The position numbers and the translations under genes were made by a program. Positions 9,219 to 22,000 of a stretch of 64,000 bases of DNA are shown in pieces. This DNA is from Seiridium cupressi (Eukaryota; Ascomycota; Sordariomycetes; Amphisphaeriales; Sporocadaceae): NCBI GenBank assembly GCA_036674765.1, contig JARVKI010000010.1, forward strand, positions 496,001-560,000, given 5' to 3'. The notes below the pieces were generated by a model, which was not told the origin of the DNA, did not search any database, and saw only the letters and a list, made by a program, of their open reading frames with translations. Within the stretch, counting starts at the first letter, position 1; each line of letters starts with the position of its first letter.

Positions 9219-12200
9219 AGTGCTGGTTCGGGTTCGTGGCTGTGCAGTGGTTGTCCCTCAATCCTATGTGCTAAGTCGCTAGATCCTAGACATCGATTGC
9301 TTGGGGGGTTGTAATCCTGCAGTCTAGCCTACGGACGGGGAAATCGAAGGGATCGGCTGCCGGTTGGGAGTACTTTCGGGCTGGTGGGAGGTGAGGGCGG
9401 CTGAAGCTTGGGTCCAACTCTAGCCGGACGGAGATTGAGCTGAGGAGCACTAGGACGAGGTGAAATGAGGAGATCGAGCCGATCCGAAATGAGATGGTCG
9501 ATTTCGCAGAGCATACATAAGCACAAGCACAAGCAGCGCGAGTTGAATGGTAGACGCCGAGGGCTCAAGAGGCGATGGAATCCTGCTGGGTGCCGCGTTG
9601 CCAGGCCAAAAGCCAATGGTGGTGCAGTTCTGCAGCGAGAAGTGGACTTTGCATCTGAATGGAGGGATGGTAGTGGCCGCCCGCCGTGCTCGTAGCCGCT
9701 GCTGGCCCACGCTGCGCCCAATGCCAATAGGCTATGCAGCCCAGCCCACTTCGCCCACCCGCCCAAGCTACGGTACGCTCCCAGGCTCGGCCTACGCCTA
9801 CGCCTACGCCCGCGCTCGTCGCTTCTTCTTGGGTGGCCCCTGCGTCCGATTCTTGCTCACCATGGCCTTGGCCCTTCGCCCGGCGACGAAGCAACGGCCG
9901 CGCGAAGGCATCGGCACACGGAAAGAGCTGCAGGTTTGCAGTTTTCTTGGGGGTCCTGGGTCTTGGCTCCACACAAGCATTTGATGCACTAACAGCGTCT
10001 AGCAGAAGCCCCAGGCCCCTGCAAGCTGCGAAGCGCACCTGTACCTGAACCTGAACCTCCCCGTCCCTCTAGACGTCTCCACCCGATCATCGTTCAACTA
10101 CAGTACGTACGGTACCGTAGGAGCTCGAAACTCTGCAACCAATTTGATCCTTGCCGTCATTTGCATTGCATCAGAAGCCTGGAGTTCCCTGCAGAAAGCT
10201 TCTTTTTCCTCCAGTCCTTCAGCCAACTACCCTGAACGATCACTCCTTGTACCTACTTGGTTTCGTTTGCATCGTGTGCGAATGCTGCTCGCCTGCCATG
10301 GATCTAGACTGCTTGTCAGATGTCTACTGTATTGAGGGGCTGTGGCTAATGTTTATTACCTAAGCCAGCTGCTATGTAGGTACATTCTTTACCTGGCCAC
10401 AACCCAGCCTCGCTGAAGACATCGCAACCGGCCTGGGGCCAATGTAACCATTTTGCGACCCTATCCCCATCGTGGCCTGAGTTGCACGTCACCGGAGCGT
10501 GTTAGCTGACCGTTACAGTTCGTCACTAGCCAACTCGCCATCTCATTTCGACAGGACGAGCCGAGAGGAGCCTCACGTCACATTCGTCACTGGCGAAATA
10601 GGGGTTTTAAGGCTTCTATCGATTTTCTACTCCACCTTCCCTCGTTACCGAGAGACGATACGACATCATACATGCTACCAGCTACTTGCTGACACGCAAA
10701 CTGGCACACTGCCTAACTGATCTCCTGCTTTTCTTGGCAAGTCCTAATCCGGCGTCGGACTGCTACCTTGAACTCGAAATGGAATTAGTGACAGCGGCCG
10801 ACCTTCCGCGTACGACAACCTGTTCTAGCACTTCAGACCATTCGACTTGGATACGCCCCCAGCCATGCTTATCTGCTCAAGCTCATCCAGAGATCCATAG
10901 CATACATTTCACAATTTTGTGAACGACCGGGACAGGTTCAGATTTATTTGTGAGATAGCTTGAAACACCCGCGACCACACCCACAATCTTCAACTAGTGC
11001 CCTCCGGCCTGGTTTCAAAGTATCACGGTCCGTTCTCAAATCCCGACAAAAGAAGACACCAAGAAGCAATTCTTGCCAGGCCTTTGCTCATTGGTCGAGC
11101 CGCCTACACACTGTAGTTCGATTAGGTCCTTCGCGCCGCAAGTTGATGGATTCGCAAGTGATTTGCTGTCCTATCTGAGCATCAATATCAAGAACCTTAC
11201 AACAACCATAGAAGCCTCATGTAGCCTTCATTTAATAATCAATGGATACTTATTCGTGTTTGGAATGCTCGATCTTGACGGTGCAAAGGTCTAGTCAGCC
11301 CAGGTGCCAGAAATCGGAGCTCTAATGATGGTGCTAGGACATGGAGTGATGTTCACCATCCAAGCACCCTCGGCATCGACTGCTTTAGCTCCATATTGGA
11401 TCCGGATCACAGATAGATAATGCAATCGAACATGTTCTAGCGCCGGAGAATATTCAACCTATGACGCGCCAGTGGCCATGGCTAATAAATGCCAGATGTA
11501 AGCGTTCCGCGTAGCTGGGACAATGGCTGGGACCTCATTGCTTGACCTGCACGATCAAAGACTGCATTACCTGCTGCAGCGTCTACCCTGAGATTTTCGT
11601 CAACGTACCCACATGTCGATCGACTCAAAGTCCTGCAGTCCTTGTCACTCGATATCTGAGTACGGATCAAAGGAAGTCATCTATCGCCACAGAAAAGAGC
11701 TGGCGGGCCCTTTTCTGCCGATACCTTGTTTACAATGCTTCAAGTTCAAGACTGTGTGTTATTCGGAGCGGTTTAATCTATTGGTGGACTAAAACAGAAT
11801 AGTCTGGGGTTGGTCTAATATACCGCAGGGTACGATGCCATGACGTTAGGTAATGGCAATTCTCATCTTCACGATCTACCACCATTGTCTGTGGATCCGG
11901 ACTCTAATACCGTACTCCCCGGGAATCCGAGCGCAGTATCTGACCATTCGGGTTAGTAGGGTCAGAACGCATAACACGCATTGCCAAATGTAGATTAGCA
12001 CGTGTTACGAGCTACGTGAAGGTCAACCTTCGCTGTTCGCCCAAGTTCACTTCAACGTGCGGACGGGCTCCGCTGCATTGTAATCGGGGAACTGATTGAC
12101 CCCGTTTTCTGCTCGCGTCTTCTACTCTATCCGGTGCATCGGCCGCTGTCAATGTTTGACTTGCTTCTGCTCGATCTTAGGGAGGTTCTCTTGACTCGTA

Positions 12201-13467
12201 CCGTACGATGAAGTCAGTCTATACAACGATTCCGGCTATGGTGCCAGAGCGATCAATATCGGGTCCGGCGCATTGTGCCTCGTATGGACAGGGGCTAGAA
12301 AAAAGCATGTGCCAAATAATATCAGGGATGCACCTGATCCACTAGGAAATGTGATATACACTTCAGTTGACTTCAAGCAAAGTCATGTCCTAAATCCCAT
12401 GGCTTAATACTAGTGGCACTGCCATGACATAAAGAGAAGCAATTGACATCTAGATGTGTCCAAGTGTCTATCGCCGTTGGCCTCGTCTTCTATTTCGAGT
12501 CAAACCACGGTCGCCAGAGTGGTAAGTGAACAGGCGGAATCCGAAGCGGGGATTTGCGCCTCCCATATCCAACGAGCTTCCGAGCCTGGAATGTGAACGA
12601 CCATCGTAACATTGAACAAGCTTCTCGCTAACCGTCGAACTGTGGGGTGTCGCACCGAAGTGTTGTCTCAAGATAGCCATTGCATGACTACACTAAATGT
12701 TAAGATGAACAAATGTACCCAAAGGTGTTTAGAGCAAATCTCAGTCTTAACTGCCGACGTAATTTGGAGATCGTCTGAGATGTATGTGTAAACTCCATCC
12801 GTATTTGGTACTCCATGCTGGAAAGGCAAGGTGATGCTTGTGGATTTAAGCTGCCAAGAGAGAGGAAGAGAAATAGAGTAGCATTCCTTGCCCTAGCTCC
12901 TTCGGATACTAGCACTAGCTGCGTCCATTATCGTACGAGAATTAGCACAGGTACATTGTATGCACAGTGGAAAGTGAACACATAGAACATGACGCGATTC
13001 GACACTACGGCGATCAGATGCTCTGGGCATCATGCAGTAGTGTGCAAAAGCACTGATGAAACAATTTCGGAATGGGAGAAGTCTTCAGCTTTCGAGCCGG
13101 CCGGAATAGCTTGTGATCTCATAGCTATGTTCCACACTTCAACGTCCTTCGATTACAGGCCCTATTAAACGCCACGTTGTTATTTCTTAAAGTCTAAGGA
13201 AACCATTATCATTCTATAGGCATTTGTCGTCAGAAGGAAGGTTCTGTCTATCCCTGGCTTTCTCTAGTAGCCGGAACCCATAACAACCATTAGTCCATCA
13301 GCTTTTTCATAAAGCAAATAAAATAAAATAAAAACTCCTTGCATCCAGCCCTCATTTGCCAGAACGGCGAACGATATACCAGAACCCGTGAAATCCCCCA
13401 AATCAGTTTATCAACGCTTGTCTATAGCAAAACTCAAAACGCTTCGCTTCTACATGATATTACCAGT
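9219..13467. other. 4.2-kb interval with no recognisable gene
   Basis: The first kilobase upstream of STE50 (9219-10080) is GC-rich and has several overlapping open frames on both strands. None has a family motif, and they look like composition effects. The rest (10.1-13.4 kb) has frequent stops in all frames. I found no RNA gene, repeat family or clear pseudogene. It probably includes the STE50 promoter and leader and the MFS gene 3' region. Confidence 0.45.
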
Positions 13468-15401
13468 CTACTGGACATGCTCCTTCTCTTCTGCCTTTGG
13501 AATTCTGACCAACGAGGCCGTGATAAGCGCCCCAGTCATAGCGCTCGCAAACCCAAACCACCAAATGGCCCTCATTCCCTCCAAGCCTATAGTGCCATCC
13601 GGTAACTCATTTACTTTCACCCCAATAGTGTCGCTGACACTCGTGAAAATGGCACTTGTTAGATTCTGTACTGTCACCAATAGACTACCCGCCGACCCTT
13701 GATAGCTACGCGGCACCGAGCTCGTAATGAAAATGGCCGCGGCCGCGAAACTCATGTCGGGGCCTAGAGTAGCCAACGCCACGCCTGGCATAGACAGTGC
13801 CCAGTAGGTTGTCGATGGCGTTTGAGGCAAGAAGAAGGCCGGTCCAAGGGCGAAACAGACCATGGATGCGGTCAGGATCCAATGTCCAGGGAGAACGTGC
13901 AGAGTCTTGGACACGATGAAAGTTGCTAGGACACCGACAATGCCATTGGGGAGGAAGTAGAGCGCCGTGGTTAAGGGGGAGACGAATTGGTAGCGTTGCC
14001 AAAATTGAATAGCGTAGAATTGCCATGCTCCATCTATATTGGTATTAGCCATGTCCGTTGTTGATGTATTTGATATTTATGTTAGGTTCGAAAGTTGACA
14101 AGTAAATGGAGAGGGGAAAAAACAGGAATGGCCCTAGAACATCAGAACTTACTGAAACCTCCAAACCCGAGGAAGTATGCGACCATCAACGCCGCAAATC
14201 CCGGTGTCTTCCACAGAGCGTTCGGAATCAACGGCCTCTTGACGCGGTTTTCCACCAAGTAAAACGCAAAAAACATCAGCAGCCCAGCTATGATTAGGCT
14301 GTAAGTATACGGATTCCATTTCGCCGAACTTCCCTGAGTGAGCCCAAAAAGGAGCAACCCACAGCCCGTCGACGCCAGTAACGCGCCGAGGTAATCAAAC
14401 TCGCGCAGACTTGGCGCATCCGCATCCGCCGCATCCCTTGCCGGGCGTAGCGCCGGGATCGTGAATTGAGCTGCGACAGCGCACAACCCAAGGAATATTG
14501 AGGTGCTGCCGAAGATCCAGGGCAGATGGGAGGACAGAGCACCGCCCTGAATACAGCCGATCCAGAACCCGAGTGGTGCTCCGGCAGCCATGAGACTGAA
14601 GACTTGGGTCTTGCGAATGCCTGGATTGTAGACGCGACCCAAGATACTCATGGATGCCGAGACCAGAATACCTACCGACAAACCACCCATCGCTCTCGCA
14701 ACAAAGAACAGGATTTTGAGCTGCGGTTTGATCGCTGCAGAAGCAATCGCGTTCCAAAGAGCTTGCCAGACGAAGGCGCCGACCATGAGAGGTTTGGGAG
14801 GAGCCAAGTCCGCGAAAGAGCCGGAGATGATGACGGACAAGCCACTGGCCAGCAGCGAAGAGCCGACCAGCCAGGGGACTTGACTGGGAGCAATGCCCAG
14901 TGCCTCTTGAAACTGTGACTGTGTGACCATTACGTGACCGAGAGTCAGACTGAAGATTAGCTGGCCGGCCGTGTTAACAAGCACGAAGACGGCTTCAGCG
15001 AAAAGATTACTGAGCTCGGGCGGGACGCCCTGCCTTATGGGCTGCCCATCGACTGTGTCCGCAGGATCAGACGACAGGCCAACATTGCGCTCGTGTACAC
15101 CACGACTGCGAATGCGGCCCAGCTCCAGGATCTGCTCGCCTGCGGTGTTCGTGCTGATTTGCTGGAGCTCATGGGTTTGGGTCTCTTGAAGCGCTGCGGC
15201 GAGGGCGCGGTGGTCGATGTCCTGAGTCTGCTTGGGCCCAAGCAATGGATAAGGAGTGATGGCACCAGACGGCAGGCCTGGTGTCTCGAGACCCCAAGCA
15301 AACGGCGTCTCTGTTCCGGAGGCTGGGCCCGGGGACTCCAGAGGGGTCTCCAGACCCTCGGGCGCGTGGAAATCAGAGGTTGAGGGGCGTGAAGCGGCCA
15401 T
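13468..15401 (-). CDS. MFS drug/metabolite transporter (DHA2-like, ATR1-type)
   Basis: Two exons, 15401-14153 and 14033-13468, are joined across a 119-nt intron (GTAAGT donor, AATATAG acceptor); the result is 604 residues. The join restores the loop GGFNGAWQFYAIQFWQ, as in ATR1-type carriers. The ATG at 15401 was chosen over one 17 codons upstream because it sits closer to typical starts; this is not certain. The first 130 residues are hydrophilic, Ser/Pro/Thr-rich and probably cytosolic. About 12-14 membrane helices follow. The motif SGSFADLAPPK fits the helix 2-3 loop of the family (usually GxLxDxxGRR) in altered form. Such proteins export drugs, aminotriazole or small metabolites in exchange for protons at the plasma membrane. 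The substrate is unknown, and no biosynthetic cluster adjoins it. Confidence 0.85.
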
Positions 15402-16001
15402 TGTTGCTTTGGCTCCTATTTGGATCTGGGGATCTGGGGATCTAGGCCACAATATCCATCAAACCTCACGATTTGGTGTATTTTTCAAGTTGAAAAAGGG
15501 CCGAACAGCCTTACAATGGGTCATGTTGGGTTTCTATACTGACCGCTTATCGTCAGCTGATGTGTGGGTATCTATAGTGGATAGCCTTTTTCCCCCGAGG
15601 CCGGCGAAACGTTGCAGACAATGGCGTCATGGGGCAACTTTGCAAGATAAGATACGATTCACGAGCGTTTACCAATGGGTTGTCATTTCTTAACTAGTAG
15701 GACTGACATCGTAATAATTTTGCTGTGGTATGATCATCCCGACAAGCCCCGCCCCGAAAATTAGAACATCTACTAGTCTAGACCTATGCAGGTTAGTGCG
15801 GAGGAGTATAGGGATTCCAAGAATGAAACTTATTGATTCTCGTGGATTGATGACCGCAAAATATTGGAATTTCAATCTCATATGAGGGAGTCATCTATGA
15901 TCAACCAAAACTTCCCAAATGCCAAAACCTTTTCGATGTCCCAGCACAACGCTAAACGCAAACTCAAATTCAGCACGCTCAAAACAAGGCCGGGTACAAG
16001 A
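15402..16001. promoter_or_regulatory. MFS gene promoter and TrpC 3' flank
   Basis: These 600 bp between the start of the MFS gene and the stop of TrpC hold the MFS promoter and the TrpC terminator region. Nothing coding is seen. The stretch 15840-16000 is AT-rich, consistent with 3' UTR. Confidence 0.45.
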
Positions 16002-18336
16002 TCATCGAATGTCCTTAGCGGCCTTCACAAACTGCCGTATACGATCAAGATCTTGAACACCATCAATTTCAACGCCACTACTGACGTCGACGCCGATGAC
16101 ATGGGCAGCTTCGACCCCCAAGCTAAGAATGGTTTCGGCAACATTCGTAGGATCGAGACCTCCGGCCAACATAATGCGAAGCTCGGCATCCCTTGCTAAC
16201 TGAGCCTTGATGTCAACAGAGTCAAGCAGCTTGCCTGATCCAGACCCAGAATCCAGAAGCGGAACTGCATGATATCCCCTAGCCCCTGAGCCGGGCTCGC
16301 CAGGCATAAATTTGTGGACCACGGGAACAGGAATAAGGCTTGCCCATTCGATTGGTTCGTTGCCGTGTAATTGTACAATATCAAGATTGTATCTTTTCTG
16401 GAGCTCGAGGACTTCCTCCAATGGCTGGTTTAGAAAGACGCCCGCAAGCAATGGACGTGTTCGGTCGGTAGACGTGATCTTATGAGCAGCTGACGCAAAG
16501 AAATCGGTAGCCGTATCTGTAAAAATGGCTGTTGCTTGGGACGAGGCTGGCCGCGAAAACGCATGCAATGCCTCAGAAATCGCCTTTGCTGCGTCATCCG
16601 AGACAGTACGCTTTCGTCCGGGCACGAGAATCATGCCAATCAAATCTGCTCCAGCTTCAGCAGCTGCAATGGCAGCCTCAGGAGTTCGGGTACCACAGAC
16701 CTTGACGAGAAGAGGCTCGGTTGTTGCTGATTTAGAAACACCCTTGCCGGTACATAGCTGCTGTATAAACTCTGAGGCATCGGGTGCACGCATGATAGCC
16801 TCGCCTACCAAGACTGCATTCACACCGTCTTTGTGGTTTGCAACCACATCCTCATGGGTGTTGATGCCGCTGAGTGCACAAATGATGGTTTCTTTTGGGA
16901 CCAAGCTACGCAACCTGCCGGTCGTGCCAAGGTCAACCTCGAACGACTCCAGGTTGCGGTTGTTGACGCCGATGGCCTTGGAGCCAAGCTCTACCGCAAT
17001 TTTCATCTCTTCAGCGTTCTGGACCTCGACAAGCGGCTCCATGCCAAGTGATTGGGAGTACTTGTAAAGTCTAGTGAGAAGCTCAACATCCAGCATCTTG
17101 ACGATGAGCAGAACTGTGTCAGCGCCAGCTAGCCGTGCCTCCAGAATCTGGTACTCCTCGAAAATGAACTCTTTTCGCAGAATGGCTGGGCGATTTGGCA
17201 TCGCGTTCAGAACTTGTCTCACTGCACGCAGGTCCTCGATGCTGCCCTTGAACCACTCGGGCTCCGTAAGTACAGAAATAACACTGGCTCCTGCTAATGC
17301 GTACTTCTTCGCCTGTGTTGGAGCATTGATGTCCATGGCGAAGATGCCCTTGGAGGGTGAACCTCTCTTAATCTCAGCCATAAGCGAAACGTCAAAGGGT
17401 GTTTTCCGAAGTCGGTCGACGAATGAAATTTGCGGAGGGGCGGCATTGAGATCGTAGGCAGCTTGGAGATCCTCGGGACGTTGAGAAGGGATCAGCTTCT
17501 GCGCAGTCACTGCGTCTTTTCGGTGGGCATAAATGCGCTGCAAGATGTTGTTCTTTTTTGGGGCGCTTGGCGTTGTTGTGCCATTGGTCTGGGCCAGCTT
17601 GTTCAGGCGTTCATTCTCAGTCCAGGTTCCACCCTGCATGTGCAGGAAGTTCTTGAACATGGACCGACCGTCAGCAGAAAGAATACTCTCTGGGTGGAAC
17701 TGCACGCCCTCGATGATGTATTCCTTGTGTCTGACTCCCATGATGACTCCCTTTGAGCCGTCGTCCTTGGGAATCCACGACGTAACTTCTAAACACTCTG
17801 GCAGAGTGACATGGGTACCAGCGAGAGAATGATACCTAGTCACAGGGAGTTCCTGTGCCATACCAGCATATACACCCTTGGTGTCATGTATTAGCGGTGA
17901 TGTCTTTCCATGCAGGATTTCTCCTGCAAATTCGACAGAGCCACCATAGATGTCAAAGATGCACTGTCTAGGAATCTGTGAGTACATGTAACAATTGAGC
18001 AAGACAATATGCAACTCACTGGCCCATGCACACGCCAAAGATGGGGATCTTGCCGGCGAAATGTCTGATTGCATCTCGACTGATGCCGGAATCGGTGTCT
18101 GGGTGGCCAGGTCCTGGACTTATGACTAACTGGGTCGGCTTCTTGGCAATGAGCTCGTCCAGTGTGATCTGGTCATTTCTGTAAACGGCACAGGTGGCAC
18201 CTTCGACTACGAGGTACTGGTAGACATTCCAGGTGAACGAGTCGTAATTGTCGATGAGAACGAGGTTGGATGCCGTGGCCACGCGCGGCGACGGCTCCGG
18301 ATGGTGGGGTGAATGGTCAATCAGATCCAAAGCCAT
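16002..18336 (-). CDS. trpC: Trifunctional tryptophan biosynthesis protein TrpC (GATase/IGPS/PRAI)
   Basis: Two exons, 18336-18020 and 17967-16002, are separated by a 52-nt intron (GTGAGT donor, CTAG acceptor). The join rebuilds the amidotransferase nucleophile motif FGVCMGQQCIF. The product has 760 residues, normal for the fungal fused enzyme. Residues of about 25-240 are the class I glutamine amidotransferase of anthranilate synthase component II (nucleophile Cys in GVCMGQ, catalytic His in VQFHPES). Residues of about 247-515 are indole-3-glycerol-phosphate synthase ([30 protein letters not shown]). Residues of about 525-760 are phosphoribosylanthranilate isomerase ([19 protein letters not shown], ending [12 protein letters not shown]). 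It therefore covers three steps from chorismate to indole-glycerol phosphate in the cytosol. The start was chosen at [15 protein letters not shown]; the upstream in-frame extension is not family-like. Confidence 0.97.
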
Positions 18337-19011
18337 GACTCCTCCCGACAAGTGCGAAATAAGACCAGCAGGAAGAGAAAATGGGTGGGAGAAGCGGGCA
18401 AACGATGGTTGAACAGAAGGCCGTGATGAAAGTTCTGCTGATTTATAAGTGAATTGGAGCAAGTGTGTTCAACAATCCGAATGAATGGAGGCAATGTTCA
18501 TAGTAAGCAGGGAATAGTAATGAGTGATTCCTCACATCGGCCAGAGACCAGCGGCAGAAAATGCGGCGTCGCCATCGAGAAGCTTTCCTACATGGGATGG
18601 GGTGGGGGCTAAACTGTTTGTAGCTAAGCGGTGAAGAGCTGCAAGTTCCCCTACGAGAGCAGAGCGAGAGCGGTCGCAAGGCTCTGCGCAAAAAATCTAG
18701 CACTCCATTGGCTCTGGAGGAAGCATGTTACTGCAAGGCTGCGCTCTAGCAGGGATCCGGCCCCAAAATCTGAAGGTCGGCCAGCGATTTTTCGTGCCTG
18801 AACCAGAAGCTGTCTGGAAGCTTGGACCGGGGTGCATTCTGGCGCCTGCAAGATTTATGGCGATTGTGGATTAACGGGCCGCGAAATCTGAAGCTGCTGC
18901 ATCACAAAGACAAAGCAGCGCGTCACCATCCAGTTTGCGACCAACACATGGCCACCATCACATGAGCTTGATGCATAAGCCTATGTGCATTGCCGGCAGT
19001 AATCTGCAGCA
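18337..19011. promoter_or_regulatory. Divergent promoter trpC / NUP192
   Basis: This 675-bp region drives trpC leftward and NUP192 rightward. In fungi trpC is usually under cross-pathway (Gcn4/CpcA) control through TGASTCA sites. Near 18520 there is only a near-match (TGAGTGATTC), so I do not claim a binding site. Confidence 0.45.
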
Positions 19012-22000
19012 ATGGCACCCCAGCTAGTCGACAAGGTCTACTTGCCCGACCTCGAGCCCTGCCTCAAGGGCGAAACTGTTGTTCTGTAAGTCGGGTTGGG
19101 TAAACCTCCATTTTCGCCATTGCCATGCTGACATGCAGGATAGATCTTGGAGACTCGTCGCATCTGCCCTAGCAGACACCACCGGCCATCGTCAGAGCAG
19201 CCAAGCCATTGTCGACTTCCTCACAAACCCCGCCGTCCAGGCCTTCTTCACCAAGCCGGGGACAGTTTTCGAGAGCCCCGGCAGCAATGACCCCCATAAA
19301 CAAGCTTTTGAGACGCGCACCTCTGCTGTACAAGTCGCGCCCACTCCAAACGATCAATATGATGTGAAAGCCATCAAGGAGGATTCAGCCTGGCTGAGCA
19401 AGAACGCACGCATAAATCTAGTGGCTGCGTTGAGGATCGTGGTCATTGAGTTCCAGTCGCGCTCCCGAAGTCAGCTCACAGGGCCCATCTCAAGCCAGGA
19501 TGTCGCCAATCTGCAGGAGGCTGCTGGCGCTACGAATGCGCAAGCCTCCAGTATTCTGCCAGGATTCAATCTGGCCGCTACGCTTGATGCTGCCGAGCTC
19601 CAAGCGGACTTTGAGAAGGAAGGCGCCCGAAGACGGCGCATATTCCAGACCTACCTAGCCGAGCGTCGCTACTTTGCAATGACGACAGACCACTTATTTA
19701 CCCTGATGCTACACGAACAACTACCATCATGCGCATCGAATCAGGCGACAAGCAAGATAAGAGACTCGTTGATGGAGGCGTATGGCCTGACATCACAGAC
19801 ACCGTCCACTGACGCGCCTGCGAAAACCTACCATGCCCTGATTGCTCAGTACTTCACTCTTACGTCTGAAAGCATAAAGAGCTGCGAGGATATCTCTTCT
19901 GTTGCAGAGGACCAGGCACTTTACGACAACGAAATGCAGAACGAATGGCTGAAGACCTTTCTCTCCGAGGCTATCCATGCCATGACTGTCTCGTTCCAGC
20001 TCCTAGATCTGTGCAGCCAGGTCCTCGTTTCCCCCGATCTGCTGAAGCAATGGTTCCAATTCATTGGCGAGACTTCATTTCTCGACGTACTAGGAGGAGT
20101 CGACGGGATCAGTCAGCTTATACCACCAGTGCAGTGCCTCGTCAGTATCATCTCGCTCGCGCTGCTCAATCTGCCGAGGACATTGGGCTACTTTTTTGGA
20201 GAGCAGGAAATCGACAACAGTTTCGAATACCTTGGCTCTTCGGACGCCCTGCTTTTGGTACATGAAGTGCTTGTAAACGCTGTCGATAGGAACGTTGCTG
20301 CAGCACTACCAGTTGCATTGGCCTGGGTACCAGTCCTGCACAGTATGTACTCGTCATATCAACAGCGAGCCGAGCAGCGAGATGCGATTCAGAATCAGAA
20401 GGCTATTGAATCGTACGACTCAGGCACACAAATGATTCCCGGCGCCGGTAGACGAAATTCGGCTGGTAGTATCACCACCATTGATAAAACTGGATACGAT
20501 GATTTTCTCGCCATGACTTCCATGGAACGCGATATCCAGCCGGCTCTACTCATCGGAGCGGCAACGACCAGCGACGGCCAAGTATACGACATAATCTCGG
20601 ACATGGCTCGGTGTCTGGGTTCCTCAGAAAGCGCCATCTTTGCTGCTTCCGTCGGATCGCGGATGAGATTGGTATTCATAGGCCTCCTCAGGTTTACGTA
20701 CAGCTTCATAGGCTACAAAGGAGAGCCAATTGCGGCCTTACTTGCCTTACTCTCCGGTGGCGATAATTACTGGCAACTCGCAACGCCTAGCACGCTGCTA
20801 CCAAAAGACGATGCCATTCTACGGACCTTGAATGACGATTTCACTCTTGATAACTTTCTTGTTCAGGCTCTGCAACGCTACCCATACGAGTTCGTTCCCT
20901 TTACGAGTTTATGTCGAACTCTAGCCTCCACGACGCACTCTTCCGAAGAGAACCATGATGCCGTCCTCAAGATCCTCAAGCGAACTCCACATCTCACTTT
21001 TGAACTTCCAAAGTCTTTCAATGAGTATGAACTTGCTCAAGAAGATGAGGGCTTGAATACAATGCGGTTTTTGGACGACTTCCCACTTTTCGAGGTGACA
21101 TCTAGTCGGAAGCGTATATCAATGGACGAAGAGTCGTTCATAATCCCTGCAGGCTCTTATGGTCGGTTCATGAGCGACTCTGGCAGAATTGTTCTGATGG
21201 AATATGAGCATTCTACGTTGGCCTTGTTTGGAAAACGCCTAGAAGCCAATCTTTCGCCTAGCATTTATCGCCTCGAGCTCGGCATCCTCACGGATGAGGA
21301 AGTGGCAGAAATCATTTCGCTTTTGGCCACCTTGATCCGAGTTGAAACCACCAAGGCATCGAGAAATGCAGATAAGCAGGGCGTCTCAGAGCCGGGCTTG
21401 GCTATTGTAGCTGAGGCTAGCAGTGCCCTTCGACGAACGAAAGACATCATCTCCGTGGTATGCGACGTACTCGATATCTATCTCGAAAACGAACCTAGCA
21501 GCGCTATGCTTTCAATTGCCACGGCCTGTTTGCAGTTTCTGGATGCGATTCTTCCTCTTCAGCCTGGTCGGGTCTGGTCCTATATAGGCCGTTGCTCTTT
21601 ATTGAGTAACGAGTCGAAAGGGGGGCGGCTATCGCGACTAACAGGAACTCTCGAGCTGTCCAGCGAACAGTACGAGTTCCTGGTGACCACATTACGCTTA
21701 TTCGACAATCTTGTGGACAGCTCCATGAGCAGCTCAGTGCAGAGGAAAACGGCGACCAAATCAAGCTCGCGACAGCAAGCCAACGACAACGTGTGGTTGG
21801 GCGTGTCGGATAAACTTATTACCCAGGTCACAGTCGCCATCTCCCAGGCCTGCGTGGATACACTGGAGAGTTCTTCCACATGGCGATTTGCGTCCGAATT
21901 GCAACGGACAGTACTCATTCGGGATCTAGTTCCGATTCTGAACAAATTCATCCTATACACCTATAGCATGGGCGAGATTACTAGCAAGAAGAAGCTGGCG

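Noticed and set aside
9329..10048. Overlapping frames on both strands upstream of STE50
   Set aside because: GC-rich composition gives open frames in several phases, but none has a motif.
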